Shown here: positions 1 through 11,656 of the stretch, piece by piece | How the letters are laid out: every line of letters starts with the position of its first letter | How positions within the stretch are numbered: the first letter of the stretch is position 1 | Assembly (NCBI RefSeq): GCF_000931465.1 | Contig: NZ_CP010892.1 | Location: forward strand, 1,178,001 to 1,242,000 | Direction of reading: 5' to 3' | DNA: 64,000 nt | From: Pseudomonas sp. MRSN 12121 | Lineage (GTDB): Bacteria > Pseudomonadota > Gammaproteobacteria > Pseudomonadales > Pseudomonadaceae | Translations under genes and position numbers: made by a program | The notes under the pieces: generated by a model | What the model saw: only the letters and a program-made list of their open reading frames with translations | Told to the model about the DNA's origin: nothing | The model's database searches: none

Positions 1-642
1 GAGATCGTCGGTTTCGACTACGACATCGGCAATGCCTTGTGCGCACAGATGCAGGTCAAGTGCGTATGGGTCGAGGGTGAATTCGACGGCCTGATTCCTT
101 CGTTGAAGGTGAAGAAGATCGACCTGGCGCTGTCGTCGATGACCATCAACGAAGACCGCAAGAAGTCGGTCGACTTCACCCACAAGTATTACTTCACCTC
201 CTCGCGGCTGGTGATGAAGGAAGGCGCGACGGTCGATGACCAGTACGCCAGCCTCAAGGGCAAGAATGTCGGGGTGCAGCGGGCGACCACCACCGACCGC
301 TACGCCACCGAGGTGTTCGAGCCCAAGGGCATCAACGTCAAGCGCTACAGCAACAACGAAGAGATCTACATGGACCTGGCGGCCGGGCGCCTCGATGCGA
401 TCTTCGCCGACACCATTCCGCTGAACGACTTCCTGTCGATGCCGCGAGGCAAGGGCTATGCGTTTGTCGGGCCGGAGCTGAAGGACCCGAAATACGTGGG
501 CGAGGGTGCCGGGATCGCGGTGCGCAAGGGCAATACCGAGCTGGTCGGCCAGCTGAATGCCGCCATCGATGGCATTCGCGCCAGCGGCGAGTATCAGAAG
601 ATTTCCGAGAAGTACTTCAAGTCCGATATCTACGGCGATTGA
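1..642 (+). CDS. Amino-acid ABC transporter substrate-binding protein (partial, 5' end outside window)
   Basis: The reading frame is open from base 1 and stops at 642, so only the C-terminal 213 codons are present. The protein is a family 3 periplasmic solute-binding protein, which captures an amino acid and delivers it to an ABC permease. Family hallmarks seen are [36 protein letters not shown] and the closing [11 protein letters not shown]. The sequence resembles lysine/arginine/ornithine-binding proteins. It lies next to the D-arginine catabolic genes, as PA3865 does in P. aeruginosa, so a basic amino acid ligand is a fair inference. The signal peptide and true start are not visible. Confidence 0.9.
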   Translation, partial: EIVGFDYDIGNALCAQMQVKCVWVEGEFDGLIPSLKVKKIDLALSSMTINEDRKKSVDFTHKYYFTSSRLVMKEGATVDDQYASLKGKNVGVQRATTTDRYATEVFEPKGINVKRYSNNEEIYMDLAAGRLDAIFADTIPLNDFLSMPRGKGYAFVGPELKDPKYVGEGAGIAVRKGNTELVGQLNAAIDGIRASGEYQKISEKYFKSDIYGD

Positions 643-668
643 TATCGTGCGGCGTTCGTGAGGACGCC

Positions 669-744
669 ATCGCGGGCAAGTCGGATCGCCGCCCGCTCGC
701 TCCTACAGACGGTGTTGACCGTAGGAGCGAGGCTTGCCCGCGAT
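669..744. repeat. REP pair (REPIN-like)
   Basis: A degraded REP arm containing CGCGGGCAAG and GCTCCTACAG is followed by an intact arm, GTAGGAGCGAGGCTTGCCCG, in the opposite orientation. It sits between the convergent ends of the binding-protein gene and dauR. Confidence 0.75.
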
Positions 745-759
745 GCTTTTCAGGGGCCT

Positions 760-1386
760 TCAGCCCTTCAATTCCTTCAGGTGCTTGTACACCGTCGCCC
801 GTCCCATGTTCAGCACGTTGGCCACGTAGTTGGCGGCGCTTTTGCCCTTGAATGCGCCTTCGGCGTGCAGCGCCAGCACCAGTTCGCGCTTGTGTTCGCG
901 GGTCAGCAGGTTCAGGCCCAGCTGGCGTTCGCGCAGCCAGTTGTGCAGGAAGGTGTTGATGCGCTCCTGCCAGTCGTCGCGAAACAGCGAGTCCGGTTGC
1001 GGGATCAGCTTGCTCGGCGAGAGGAACAGGTCCAGCGCCGCCTTGGCGTTCTCGAATAGTGAAATGTTCAGGTTGATGCACAGCACCGCCAACGGCTGGC
1101 CTTTGCCATCGCGCAACACGGTGCTGAGGCTGCGGATCTTCTGGCCGTCCCAGTTGAGCTTTTCATAAGGCCCGATGTTCCGTTCGTTGGCATCCTCGCC
1201 GAGCATGTCGTCCAGGGCCGCGTCGTCGCCCACCTCGCGCTTGGAGATGTTGTTGGCGATGTAGTCGATTTTCTGTGTGCGCAGATCGTGGAGCACCACC
1301 TCGGCATGGGGGAAGAACAGCGTGGCGATGGCATCGGCAATCGCCCGGAAGTTGTCCAGGGCAGGGTCCTGCGCGGGTGCGGTCAT
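760..1386 (-). CDS. dauR: DauR-like transcriptional regulator of D-arginine catabolism (YheO PAS-HTH family)
   Basis: This 208-residue protein has an N-terminal YheO-type PAS-like domain (about residues 15-125, with FFPHAEVVLHDL and GQPLAVLCINLNIS). A C-terminal helix-turn-helix follows (about 150-205, ending RATVYKHLKELKG). In P. aeruginosa DauR represses dauBAR and responds to arginine. Here it is the last gene of dauB-dauA-dauR, 86 bases downstream of dauA, the same order as PA3862-PA3864. GGAG precedes the ATG at normal spacing. The function rests on homology and context. Confidence 0.88.
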   Translation of the reverse strand: MTAPAQDPALDNFRAIADAIATLFFPHAEVVLHDLRTQKIDYIANNISKREVGDDAALDDMLGEDANERNIGPYEKLNWDGQKIRSLSTVLRDGKGQPLAVLCINLNISLFENAKAALDLFLSPSKLIPQPDSLFRDDWQERINTFLHNWLRERQLGLNLLTREHKRELVLALHAEGAFKGKSAANYVANVLNMGRATVYKHLKELKG

Positions 1387-1472
1387 GGGGGATCTCCAGG
1401 CGGTGTCAGCGCCCTGCGGGGCAGGGCGCTGCGAGTGTGCCGCAATAGTCCGGGCGCGTCACCTGAGCGCGG

Positions 1473-2724
<1,252 letters not shown>

Positions 2725-2739
2725 GTGTTCCATCGGTTT

Positions 2740-3693
2740 TCAGTGGGTGCACTGCAAGTGGTACAGGGCATTGGCCAGGGCGATGTCTTCCAGGCCCAGG
2801 CCGATGGAGCGGAAGAACACATGGCGTTCTCCGTTCGGCCGTTCGGCGTGGCCGCTGAGCAGCTCGGGCAAATCGCCGAGGATCGCGCTTTTGTCCCAGC
2901 CGTGCTGCTGGCTGGCGATCAGCATCTCGCCGGCCGAGCCTGGGGTGGTCTGGCGATAGTCGCAGTACACCTGCATGTCGTTCAGCGCCGCGGGCGGCAC
3001 TTCATGGGCGCGCGGGGCGTTGGTGCTGATGGAGGTGATCAGCGCCGGTTTGCCCAGGGTGCGCGGGTCGATCACCGGGCCGGCGGACGAGGTGCAGAGC
3101 ATGATCACATCGGCCTGCTCCAGGGCCTCGTCGAGCTGCGCGGCGATCTGCAGGCGCGGGTCCAGGGCCTTCAGCCGGGCGATGTCCGCGGCGGGCTTGC
3201 CGGCCAGGCTGGGGGAATACAGACGGATCGACTGCCACTCGCGCAGGCCCTTGACGTAATGCAGGTGAGCCTGGGCCACCGGGCCGCTGCCGACGATCGC
3301 CAGGTGCCGGGCCTCGGGCGCGGCCAGCGCATCGACGGCCACGGCGGTGGTGGCCGCGGTGCGGGCGGTGGTCAGTTCGCCGGCATCGCACAGCAGCAGG
3401 GGCTGGCCGCTGTCCATGGACATCAGCAGGGTCCAGGCAGTCACCAGCGGGCCTTGCGCGCGGACGATGTAGGGCGAGGTCTTGACCCCGTAGACCCGTT
3501 CTTCGGCCAGCACGCCCAGGTAGTTGATGAAATCCCCGGCACCCTGGGGAAACTCCACCAGCTGCTGCGCCGGTTGCACGGCGAGCCCGGCGGCCAGGTC
3601 GTGGAACAGCTTGCGCAGGACTTGCGGCACATCGACCTGGGCCAGCAATTCGCGGGCTTGAGCCTGGGTCATCACGGAAGGCGTGCTGGACAT
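2740..3693 (-). CDS. dauB: DauB, NAD(P)H-dependent 2-ketoarginine reductase (ornithine cyclodeaminase/mu-crystallin family)
   Basis: At 317 residues, this is a full-length member of the ornithine cyclodeaminase/mu-crystallin family. It has a mid-protein Rossmann motif (LAIVGSGPVAQAHL) and the conserved TSPYIVRAQGPLV segment. In P. aeruginosa DauB is the anabolic half of the D- to L-arginine conversion and couples with DauA. It is the first gene of the operon. GAGGG precedes the ATG at 3693, which favours that start over the internal ATG at 3672. Substrate assignment is by synteny with dauA and dauR, because the family also includes other imine or keto-acid reductases. Confidence 0.88.
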   Translation of the reverse strand: MSSTPSVMTQAQARELLAQVDVPQVLRKLFHDLAAGLAVQPAQQLVEFPQGAGDFINYLGVLAEERVYGVKTSPYIVRAQGPLVTAWTLLMSMDSGQPLLLCDAGELTTARTAATTAVAVDALAAPEARHLAIVGSGPVAQAHLHYVKGLREWQSIRLYSPSLAGKPAADIARLKALDPRLQIAAQLDEALEQADVIMLCTSSAGPVIDPRTLGKPALITSISTNAPRAHEVPPAALNDMQVYCDYRQTTPGSAGEMLIASQQHGWDKSAILGDLPELLSGHAERPNGERHVFFRSIGLGLEDIALANALYHLQCTH

Positions 3694-3722
3694 GCGGGAA
3701 CCCTCAGGAAATAAACTAATTT

Positions 3723-3735
3723 GTCCATTATGGAC
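3723..3735. promoter_or_regulatory. Palindrome upstream of dauB, candidate DauR operator
   Basis: GTCCAT-T-ATGGAC is a perfect inverted repeat with a one-base centre, in an A+T-rich stretch 30 bases upstream of the dauB ATG. Placement just ahead of the operon suggests an operator. Binding by DauR is inferred, not shown. Confidence 0.5.
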
Positions 3736-3763
3736 TTTTAGTTTTGGTGGGCAATATCCAGGC

Positions 3764-3797
3764 GAAAAAAAACGCAGCCTGTGGTCGGGCTGCGTTT
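3764..3797 (-). terminator. Rho-independent terminator after rhlB
   Basis: Stem AAACGCAGCC/GGCTGCGTTT is flanked on the plus strand by a run of A residues, which gives a U-tract for minus-strand transcripts leaving rhlB. It also insulates dauB from read-through. Confidence 0.85.
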
Positions 3798-3817
3798 TTA
3801 TGGACGGGCTTGTATCC

Positions 3818-3897
3818 GTAGGAGTGAGGCTTGCCCGCGAGGCGTCATGCCTGACACTGTGCGTTATCGTTCATCGCGAGCAAGCTTCGCTCCTACA
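3818..3897. repeat. REPIN downstream of rhlB
   Basis: Inverted pair of REP arms (GTAGGAGTGAGGCTTGCCCG and GCGAGCAAGCTTCGCTCCTA) lies between the rhlB stop codon and its terminator. Confidence 0.85.
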
Positions 3898-3907
3898 ACG
3901 CCGCCGT

Positions 3908-5386
3908 TCAGGCCTTCGGGCGCTTGCGCTCCACGGGGCGCAACAGCTCGGTCGGCGGCATCTCGCAACTGATCTTGCGCCCCAGCAGCGCTTCGATCGA
4001 CGGCAGCTGATAGGAGTCATCCTCGCCGGCGAAGCTGATGGACACGCCATCGGCGCCCGCCCGGCCGGTACGACCGATCCGGTGCACGTAGTCGTCCGGC
4101 ACTTCCGGCAGGGTGAAGTTGATCACGTGGCTGATGCCGTCGATGTGGATGCCGCGACCGGCGACATCGGTGGCCACCAGCACGCGAATCTTGCCTTCGC
4201 GGAAACCTTCCAGGGTCTTGATGCGCTTGTGCTGAGGCACGTCGCCGGACAGCTGGGCGGCGTTCACGCCATCGCGCACCAGGCGTTCCTCGATGCGCCG
4301 CACCTCATCCTTGCGGTTGGCGAAGACCATCACCCGTTCCCAGCCGTTGTCGTTGACCAGGTTGTACAGCAGCTTGTACTTGTCGGCGCTGGCCACCGCA
4401 TAGATGTGCTGTTCGACGTTGGCGTTGGCCACGTTCTCGGCTTCGATCTCGACGATGGCCGGGTCGGTGGTCCACTGCTTGGCCAGGTTCATCACGTCGT
4501 CGGTGAAGGTGGCGGAGAACAGAAGGGTCTGGCGTTCGCTTTTCGGCGGGGTCTGGCGAATGATCTGGCGTACTTGTGGGATGAAACCCATGTCGAGCAT
4601 GCGGTCGGCTTCGTCCAGCACCATCACTTCGACCATGTCCAGGTGCACGTCGCCGCGCTGGTTGAAGTCCAGCAGGCGGCCTGGCGTGGCGACCAGGATG
4701 TCGCAATGGCGGGCTTCGAGCTGCTTGAGCTGCTTGTCGAAGTCCATGCCGCCGACAAAGGTCATCACGTTGAGGCCGGTGTATTTGGTCAGCGCCGCGG
4801 CGTCCTTGGCGATCTGCACCACCAGCTCGCGGGTCGGGGCAATGATCAGCGCCCGCGGCTCGCCCATGTAGCGCTCTTTCGGCGGCGGGGTCTGCAGCAG
4901 CTGGGTGATGATCGAGATCAGAAACGCGGCGGTCTTGCCGGTACCGGTCTGGGCGCGGCCGATGGCGTCTTTGCCGGCCAGGGTGAAGCCCAGGACCTGC
5001 GCCTGGATCGGCGTGCAGTAGGGGAAACCCAGGTCGTGGATCGCGTGCATCAGCTCCGGGGCGAGCTTGAAGTCATGGAAGCGGGTCTTGCCTTCCTGGG
5101 GGTCGACGACGAAATCTTCCAGTTTCCAGGTGCTCACCGGCGGCTTCGGCGCGCGCGGGCGGCGCGGCTGCTCGGCCTTGGGCTTGTCGCCGCGCGGGGC
5201 GCTCTGCGTGGCCGGGGCGGCAGGGGGCGTCGGTTCTTTCCGGGGGGCGGTGGCAGGCGCGGTCCGTTCCGGCTGATGGCCGTCGGTGCGGCTGCTGGGA
5301 CTGGAGGAAGAAGGGCTGGGGCCTGGCGCGAGCTGCTCAGCCTCGCTTTTACCGAAGATTTTCTTGAGTGCTTTGAGCACGGTCAT
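3908..5386 (-). CDS. rhlB: ATP-dependent DEAD-box RNA helicase RhlB
   Basis: The protein unwinds RNA and is expected to work with the RNA degradosome. It is 492 residues with a Pro/Ala/Ser-rich, low-complexity N-terminal extension (about 1-95), then the two-lobed helicase core. Motifs in order: Q motif near 103-130, AQTGTGKT at 145-152, PTRELV, TPGRLLD, DEAD at 258-261, SAT at 291-293, [11 protein letters not shown] and [10 protein letters not shown]. The location next to dauB and the esterase gene matches PA3861. The start is an ATG with only a weak ribosome-binding site. It is isolated by a terminator and REPIN downstream. Confidence 0.92.
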   Translation of the reverse strand: MTVLKALKKIFGKSEAEQLAPGPSPSSSSPSSRTDGHQPERTAPATAPRKEPTPPAAPATQSAPRGDKPKAEQPRRPRAPKPPVSTWKLEDFVVDPQEGKTRFHDFKLAPELMHAIHDLGFPYCTPIQAQVLGFTLAGKDAIGRAQTGTGKTAAFLISIITQLLQTPPPKERYMGEPRALIIAPTRELVVQIAKDAAALTKYTGLNVMTFVGGMDFDKQLKQLEARHCDILVATPGRLLDFNQRGDVHLDMVEVMVLDEADRMLDMGFIPQVRQIIRQTPPKSERQTLLFSATFTDDVMNLAKQWTTDPAIVEIEAENVANANVEQHIYAVASADKYKLLYNLVNDNGWERVMVFANRKDEVRRIEERLVRDGVNAAQLSGDVPQHKRIKTLEGFREGKIRVLVATDVAGRGIHIDGISHVINFTLPEVPDDYVHRIGRTGRAGADGVSISFAGEDDSYQLPSIEALLGRKISCEMPPTELLRPVERKRPKA

Positions 5387-5482
5387 CTCATCAATTGGTT
5401 AAGGAATGTACGCCGGGCAGTGTAATGCAAGAAACGGGCGCGGCGTAGTGGCTTGCTCAACGGGCTACGCAAGTTGTCGATT

Positions 5483-6607
<1,125 letters not shown>

Positions 6608-7639
6608 ATGAAGATGTTGAAATCCACCCTGGCTGTCGTCACGGCCGCTGCGGTATTGGGCATGAGCGGCTTCGCACAGGCGGGTGCGACCCTGGATGCG
6701 GTGCAGAAGAAAGGCTTCGTGCAGTGCGGCGTGAGTGACGGCCTGCCGGGCTTCTCGGTGCCGGACGCCACCGGCAAGATCCTCGGTATCGACGCCGACG
6801 TCTGCCGCGCTGTGGCCGCCGCGGTCTTCGGCGACGCGACCAAAGTGAAATTCAGCCAGTTGAACGCCAAGGAACGCTTCACCGCCCTGCAGTCGGGCGA
6901 AATCGACATCCTGTCGCGCAACACCACCATGACCAGTTCCCGTGACGCGGGTATGGGCCTGAAATTCCCGGGCTTCATCACCTACTACGACGGCGTGGGC
7001 TTCCTGGCCAACAACAAGCTGGGCGTCAAGAGCGCCAAGGAACTGGACGGCGCCACCATCTGCATCCAGGCGGGCACCACCACTGAACTGAACGTGTCCG
7101 ACTACTTCCGCGCCAACGGCCTGAAGTACACCCCGATCACCTTCGACACCTCCGACGAAAGCGCCAAGTCGCTGGAGTCCGGCCGTTGCGACGTGCTGAC
7201 CTCCGACAAGTCCCAGCTGTTCGCTCAGCGCAGCAAGTTGGCTTCGCCGAAGGACTACGTGGTGCTGCCGGAAACCATCTCCAAGGAGCCTCTGGGCCCG
7301 GTCGTGCGCAACGGCGACGACGAGTGGCTGGCGATCGTGCGTTGGGTCGGCTACGCGCTGCTCAACACCGAAGAGGCCGGCATCACTTCGAAAAACGTGC
7401 TGGAAGAAGCCAAGTCCACCAAGAACCCGGACGTCGCCCGCCTGCTGGGTGCCGACGGCGAGTACGGCAAGGACCTGAAGCTGCCTAAGGATTGGGTCGT
7501 CAAGATCGTTTCCCAGGTCGGCAACTACGGTGAGATCTTCGAGAAAAACCTCGGCAAGAGCACTCCGCTGGAAATCGACCGTGGCCTGAATGCGCTGTGG
7601 AACGCCGGCGGCATTCAGTACGCACCACCGGTGCGCTAA
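6608..7639 (+). CDS. aapJ: General L-amino-acid ABC transporter, periplasmic binding protein AapJ
   Basis: AapJ binds a broad range of L-amino acids in the periplasm and feeds the AapQM permease. The protein is 343 residues. A clear signal peptide ends near residue 25 (LGMSGFAQA), followed by a family 3 binding domain (VQCGVSDGLPGFSVPD, DADVCRAVAAAVF, CIQAGTTTELN). The start at 6608 is preferred because GGAGG lies five bases upstream and the signal peptide begins there; the frame is open further upstream. It is the first gene of aapJQMP and ends in a hairpin that probably keeps its expression above that of the permease genes. Confidence 0.93.
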   Translation: MKMLKSTLAVVTAAAVLGMSGFAQAGATLDAVQKKGFVQCGVSDGLPGFSVPDATGKILGIDADVCRAVAAAVFGDATKVKFSQLNAKERFTALQSGEIDILSRNTTMTSSRDAGMGLKFPGFITYYDGVGFLANNKLGVKSAKELDGATICIQAGTTTELNVSDYFRANGLKYTPITFDTSDESAKSLESGRCDVLTSDKSQLFAQRSKLASPKDYVVLPETISKEPLGPVVRNGDDEWLAIVRWVGYALLNTEEAGITSKNVLEEAKSTKNPDVARLLGADGEYGKDLKLPKDWVVKIVSQVGNYGEIFEKNLGKSTPLEIDRGLNALWNAGGIQYAPPVR

Positions 7640-7647
7640 TGGTTCTG

Positions 7648-7674
7648 TCACCCGGCGGGCCAACCGCCGGGTGA
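7648..7674 (+). terminator. Strong intercistronic hairpin between aapJ and aapQ
   Basis: Eleven-base-pair perfect stem TCACCCGGCGG/CCGCCGGGTGA with a five-base loop, followed 12 bases later by a T run (7687-7693). It is likely a partial terminator or a 3' stabiliser of the aapJ message. Confidence 0.75.
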
Positions 7675-7705
7675 CGTTCTGTTCCAGTTTTTTCCGGGGC
7701 ACTTC

Positions 7706-8887
7706 ATGCAAAATTCAATCGGCGCACCAAAGCAGAGGCTCAGCCTCAGCGATCCGCGAGTGCGTGCGTGGCTGTTTCAGATCATCACTGTCGTGGCGGT
7801 GGTCTCGATGGGCTGGTACCTGTTCGACAACACCCAGACCAACCTTCAACACCGGGGCATCACGTCCGGTTTCGACTTTCTCGAGCGCAGCGCCGGCTTC
7901 GGCATCGCTCAGCACCTGATCGCCTATACCGAAGCGGACAGTTACGCCCGGGTGTTCGTGATCGGCCTGCTCAACACCCTGCTGGTGACCTTCATCGGCG
8001 TGATCCTGGCGACCCTGCTGGGCTTCATCATCGGTGTGGCGCGGCTGTCGCCGAACTGGATCATCAGCAAACTGGCGACCGTGTATGTGGAAACCTTCCG
8101 CAACATCCCGCCGCTGCTGCAGATCCTGTTCTGGTACTTCGCGGTGTTCCTGACCATGCCGGGGCCGCGCAACAGCCATAACTTCGGCGACACCTTCTTC
8201 ATCAGCAGTCGCGGCCTGAACATGCCGGCGGCGCAGATCGCCGATGGCTTCTGGCCGTTCGCGGTCAGCATCGTGGTGGCCATCGTCGCCATCGTGTTCA
8301 TGAGCCGCTGGGCTACCAAGCGCTTCGAGGAAACCGGCGAGCCGTTCCACAAGTTCTGGGTCGGCCTGGCCCTGTTCCTGGTGATCCCGGCCGTGTGCGC
8401 ACTGGTCTTCGGCTCGCCGCTGCACTGGGAGATGCCGCAGCTCAAGGGCTTCAACTTCGTCGGCGGCTGGGTGCTGATTCCGGAACTGCTGGCCCTGACC
8501 CTGGCCCTGACCGTCTATACCGCGGCCTTCATCGCCGAGATCGTGCGTTCGGGGATCAAGTCGGTGAGCCACGGACAGACCGAGGCGGCCCGCTCCCTGG
8601 GCCTGCGCAACGGTCCGACCCTGCGCAAGGTGATCATCCCGCAAGCCTTGCGCGTGATCATTCCACCGCTGACCAGCCAATACCTGAACCTGGCGAAGAA
8701 CTCGTCCCTGGCGGCCGGTATCGGCTACCCGGAAATGGTTTCGCTGTTCGCCGGCACGGTGCTCAACCAGACCGGACAGGCCATCGAGGTCATTGCCATC
8801 ACCATGAGCGTGTACCTGGCGATCAGTATCAGCATTTCCCTGCTGATGAACTGGTACAACAAGCGCATTGCGCTGATCGAGCGGTGA
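7706..8887 (+). CDS. aapQ: Amino-acid ABC transporter permease AapQ
   Basis: This 393-residue inner-membrane permease forms the channel with AapM. It has several hydrophobic spans and the permease EAA loop (TEAARSLGLRNGPTLRKVIIPQAL) near residues 290-315, which contacts the ATPase AapP. The N-terminal region with YLFDNTQTNLQHRGITSGFDFL is typical of AapQ and longer than in single-domain polar amino-acid permeases. It follows aapJ after 66 bases containing a hairpin and precedes aapM by 10 bases. Confidence 0.93.
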   Translation: MQNSIGAPKQRLSLSDPRVRAWLFQIITVVAVVSMGWYLFDNTQTNLQHRGITSGFDFLERSAGFGIAQHLIAYTEADSYARVFVIGLLNTLLVTFIGVILATLLGFIIGVARLSPNWIISKLATVYVETFRNIPPLLQILFWYFAVFLTMPGPRNSHNFGDTFFISSRGLNMPAAQIADGFWPFAVSIVVAIVAIVFMSRWATKRFEETGEPFHKFWVGLALFLVIPAVCALVFGSPLHWEMPQLKGFNFVGGWVLIPELLALTLALTVYTAAFIAEIVRSGIKSVSHGQTEAARSLGLRNGPTLRKVIIPQALRVIIPPLTSQYLNLAKNSSLAAGIGYPEMVSLFAGTVLNQTGQAIEVIAITMSVYLAISISISLLMNWYNKRIALIER

Positions 8888-8897
8888 GGAAACGCGC

Positions 8898-9995
8898 ATG
8901 AGCACTCATATCTTCAAACCCGACATGCCCCCACCGAGCAGCAGCATCGGCGTCGTGGCCTGGATGCGGGCCAACATGTTCTCCAACTGGCTCAACACCC
9001 TGTTGACGCTGTTCGCCTTCTACCTGATCTGGCTGGTCGTGCCGCCGCTGTTGCAGTGGGCGATCCTCGACGCCAACTGGGTCGGCACAAGCCGCGCCGA
9101 CTGCACGAAGGAGGGCGCCTGCTGGGTGTTCATCCAGCAGCGCTTCGGCCAGTTCATGTACGGCTATTACCCGACCGAACTGCGTTGGCGCGTGGACCTG
9201 ACCGTGTGGCTGGCGGTGATCGGCGTGGCGCCGCTGTTCATCTCGCGCTTCCCGCGCAAGGCGATCTACGGCCTGGGTTTCCTGGTGCTGTACCCGATCG
9301 TTGCCTACTTCCTGCTGCACGGCGGCCTGTTTGGCATGGCCAACGTTGCCACCAGCCAGTGGGGCGGCCTGATGCTGACCCTGGTGATCGCCACCGTCGG
9401 CATCGCCGGCGCCTTGCCCCTGGGCATCGTGCTGGCCCTGGGACGGCGCTCGAACCTGCCGGCGATCCGGGTGGTCTGCGTGACCTTCATCGAGTTCTGG
9501 CGCGGCGTGCCGCTGATCACCGTGCTGTTCATGTCTTCGGTGATGTTGCCGCTGTTCCTGCCCGAAGGCATGAACTTCGACAAGCTGCTGCGGGCGCTGA
9601 TCGGCGTGATCCTGTTCCAGTCGGCCTATGTCGCCGAAGTGGTGCGCGGCGGTCTGCAGGCGATCCCCAAAGGCCAGTACGAAGCCGCGGCCGCGATGGG
9701 CCTGGGCTACTGGCGCGCCATGGGCCTGGTGATCCTGCCGCAAGCCCTGAAGCTGGTGATTCCCGGCATCGTCAACACCTTCATCGCCCTGTTCAAGGAC
9801 ACCAGCCTGGTGATCATCATCGGCCTGTTCGACCTGCTCAACAGCGTCAAGCAAGCCGCCGCCGACCCGAAGTGGCTGGGCATGGCCACCGAAGGCTATG
9901 TCTTCGCGGCCCTGGTGTTCTGGATTTTCTGTTTTGGCATGTCGCGCTATTCCATGCATCTGGAACGCAAGCTCGACACCGGCCACAAGCGCTAA
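8898..9995 (+). CDS. aapM: Amino-acid ABC transporter permease AapM
   Basis: The second membrane subunit of the Aap transporter has 365 residues and multiple transmembrane spans. Its EAA loop is [30 protein letters not shown] near 255-285. GAGGA lies ahead of the ATG, and the gene starts 10 bases after aapQ, so the two are probably translated together. The extended N-terminal half before the permease domain is usual for AapM. It is followed after 28 bases by aapP. Confidence 0.93.
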   Translation: MSTHIFKPDMPPPSSSIGVVAWMRANMFSNWLNTLLTLFAFYLIWLVVPPLLQWAILDANWVGTSRADCTKEGACWVFIQQRFGQFMYGYYPTELRWRVDLTVWLAVIGVAPLFISRFPRKAIYGLGFLVLYPIVAYFLLHGGLFGMANVATSQWGGLMLTLVIATVGIAGALPLGIVLALGRRSNLPAIRVVCVTFIEFWRGVPLITVLFMSSVMLPLFLPEGMNFDKLLRALIGVILFQSAYVAEVVRGGLQAIPKGQYEAAAAMGLGYWRAMGLVILPQALKLVIPGIVNTFIALFKDTSLVIIIGLFDLLNSVKQAAADPKWLGMATEGYVFAALVFWIFCFGMSRYSMHLERKLDTGHKR

Positions 9996-10023
9996 GTCGC
10001 TACCTAATTTAGGAAGTTTTCCG

Positions 10024-10788
10024 ATGAGCGAAGCAATCAAGAAGCCTGTGGGCCCTGAAGGCATTATTCAGATGCAGGGCGTGAACAAGTGGTACGGCCA
10101 GTTCCATGTGTTGAAGGACATCAACCTCAACGTCCGGCAGGGCGAGCGCATCGTGCTGTGCGGGCCTTCGGGCTCGGGCAAGTCGACCACCATCCGCTGC
10201 CTGAACCGCCTGGAAGAACACCAGCAGGGGCGCATCGTGGTCGATGGCGTGGAGCTGACCAACGACCTCAAGCAGATCGAAGCGATCCGCCGCGAAGTCG
10301 GCATGGTGTTCCAGCACTTCAACCTGTTCCCGCACCTGACCATCCTGCAGAACTGCACCCTGGCGCCGATGTGGGTACGCAAGATGCCCAAGCGCAAGGC
10401 CGAGGAAATCGCCATGCATTACCTGGAGCGCGTGCGCATTCCGGAGCAGGCGAACAAGTACCCCGGCCAGCTCTCCGGCGGCCAGCAGCAGCGCGTGGCG
10501 ATCGCCCGGGCGCTGTGCATGAAGCCCAAGATCATGCTGTTCGACGAGCCGACCTCGGCCCTCGATCCGGAAATGGTCAAGGAGGTGCTGGACACCATGA
10601 TCGGCCTGGCCGAAGACGGCATGACCATGCTCTGCGTGACCCACGAAATGGGCTTCGCCCGCACCGTGGCCAACCGGGTGATCTTCATGGACAAGGGCGA
10701 GATCGTCGAACAGGCGGCGCCGAACGATTTCTTCGACAACCCGCAGAACGACCGCACCAAGCTGTTCCTGAGCCAGATCCTGCACTGA
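10024..10788 (+). CDS. aapP: Amino-acid ABC transporter ATP-binding protein AapP
   Basis: This 254-residue ABC ATPase energises the Aap transporter from the cytoplasmic face. Walker A GPSGSGKS is at 47-54, the signature is [15 protein letters not shown], and Walker B is [14 protein letters not shown]. The His of the switch region is in CVTHEMGFA. The start at 10024 is preceded by AGGA, and the longer open frame overlapping aapM is not needed. It is the last gene of the operon, with a terminator 22 bases after the stop codon. Confidence 0.95.
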   Translation: MSEAIKKPVGPEGIIQMQGVNKWYGQFHVLKDINLNVRQGERIVLCGPSGSGKSTTIRCLNRLEEHQQGRIVVDGVELTNDLKQIEAIRREVGMVFQHFNLFPHLTILQNCTLAPMWVRKMPKRKAEEIAMHYLERVRIPEQANKYPGQLSGGQQQRVAIARALCMKPKIMLFDEPTSALDPEMVKEVLDTMIGLAEDGMTMLCVTHEMGFARTVANRVIFMDKGEIVEQAAPNDFFDNPQNDRTKLFLSQILH

Positions 10789-10810
10789 TCCGGGTACAGC
10801 CCTGAAAATG

Positions 10811-10838
10811 AACCCGGCCTGGCGCCGGGTTTATTTTT
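10811..10838 (+). terminator. Rho-independent terminator after aapP
   Basis: Stem AACCCGGC/GCCGGGTT with a five-base loop is followed by TTATTTTT. It closes the aapJQMP operon and lies just before the convergent mqsA. Confidence 0.85.
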
Positions 10839-10847
10839 GCCCGGCGT

Positions 10848-11321
10848 TCAGGATGCCGCGACACGGGCCTCATGGGGTTCGCTCTCGGTCGCGGGCACCT
10901 GCTGCTCGCTGAGCGCCTGGACCTCGGCCAGCAGATGCGGGTGCCGATCCAGCAGGCGCAGCAGCACGAACAGCGGCTGGGGCGGGGCGACCTCGCCGCG
11001 CTCGTAGCGGGAGAAGGCGTTGTGCCCGCCGCCGGACAGGAGTTTCACCGCATCCTTTTGCGACAGGTGCAGCTTGCGGCGGATGCGTTTCACTTCGGCG
11101 GCCATGAACTGCCGGCAGTCTTCCAGCAACTGGTCGCCGGCGCTGGCGTAGCGTGCGGCGCTGGCCGCGTCGAACTCGATTTCCCCGCAGGCCTGGCACT
11201 CCCAGCCGGCCAGACCATGGACCGGGCGCCGCAGGTGCTTGTAGTCGATCGACTCGCTGCGATCGTTGAACGGCTGCATGCCGGTCGGGGCACCGCAGCT
11301 GACGCATTGCTTGTGTTTCAT
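10848..11321 (-). CDS. mqsA: MqsA-like antitoxin (zinc-binding, HTH)
   Basis: The antitoxin neutralises MqsR and represses the operon. At 157 residues it is longer than E. coli MqsA (131) because of a roughly 20-residue tail after the HTH domain. The N-terminal zinc site has four cysteines: Cys6, Cys9, Cys42 and Cys45. The C-terminal HTH carries GGGHNAFSRYERGE, matching the E. coli segment whose Asn and Arg contact DNA. Its ATG overlaps the mqsR stop codon (ATGA), so the two are translationally coupled. The longer upstream frame is the mqsR region in another frame. Confidence 0.93.
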   Translation of the reverse strand: MKHKQCVSCGAPTGMQPFNDRSESIDYKHLRRPVHGLAGWECQACGEIEFDAASAARYASAGDQLLEDCRQFMAAEVKRIRRKLHLSQKDAVKLLSGGGHNAFSRYERGEVAPPQPLFVLLRLLDRHPHLLAEVQALSEQQVPATESEPHEARVAAS

Positions 11322-11629
11322 GGGTGTTTCTCCTTGAAGGAGATCACTGGGGGACCGCCACCAGGGCGGTAAGTGACTTTGATGTACAGCTCCGCGGCAT
11401 CGATGTGGGTGCAATACACGTCCTGCCAGATGCGGTGATCGAGGTAGGTGGTCATCGACTTGTAGAGCATTTTGCACTGCAGCCCGGCAATCACCTGCTG
11501 CATCTCCCTGAGGCTCAGCCCCAGGTGCCGGCCGCTGACCAGGGCGGTCCGGGTGAAGGCCGCTGCTCCCAGTCGCGCGACATCCGCCTGGATCACCGAC
11601 AGGTCGTAATGAGGTGTTTTCTTTTCCAT
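11318..11629 (-). CDS. mqsR: MqsR-like toxin, ribosome-independent mRNA interferase
   Basis: MqsR toxins cleave mRNA, mainly at GCU in E. coli. This 103-residue protein has the family pattern MEKKTPHYDLS, FTRTALVSG, CKMLYKSMTTY, HRIWQDVY and the closing VISFKEK, very close to E. coli MqsR (98 residues). The catalytic Lys and Tyr of the KSMTTY region and the Gln of WQDVY are present, so it looks intact. AAGGTG precedes the ATG at 11629. The toxin gene comes first and the antitoxin second, as in E. coli. Confidence 0.93.
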   Translation of the reverse strand: MEKKTPHYDLSVIQADVARLGAAAFTRTALVSGRHLGLSLREMQQVIAGLQCKMLYKSMTTYLDHRIWQDVYCTHIDAAELYIKVTYRPGGGPPVISFKEKHP

Positions 11630-11656
11630 AAGACACCTTGGAGTTCGAGAAAAATT

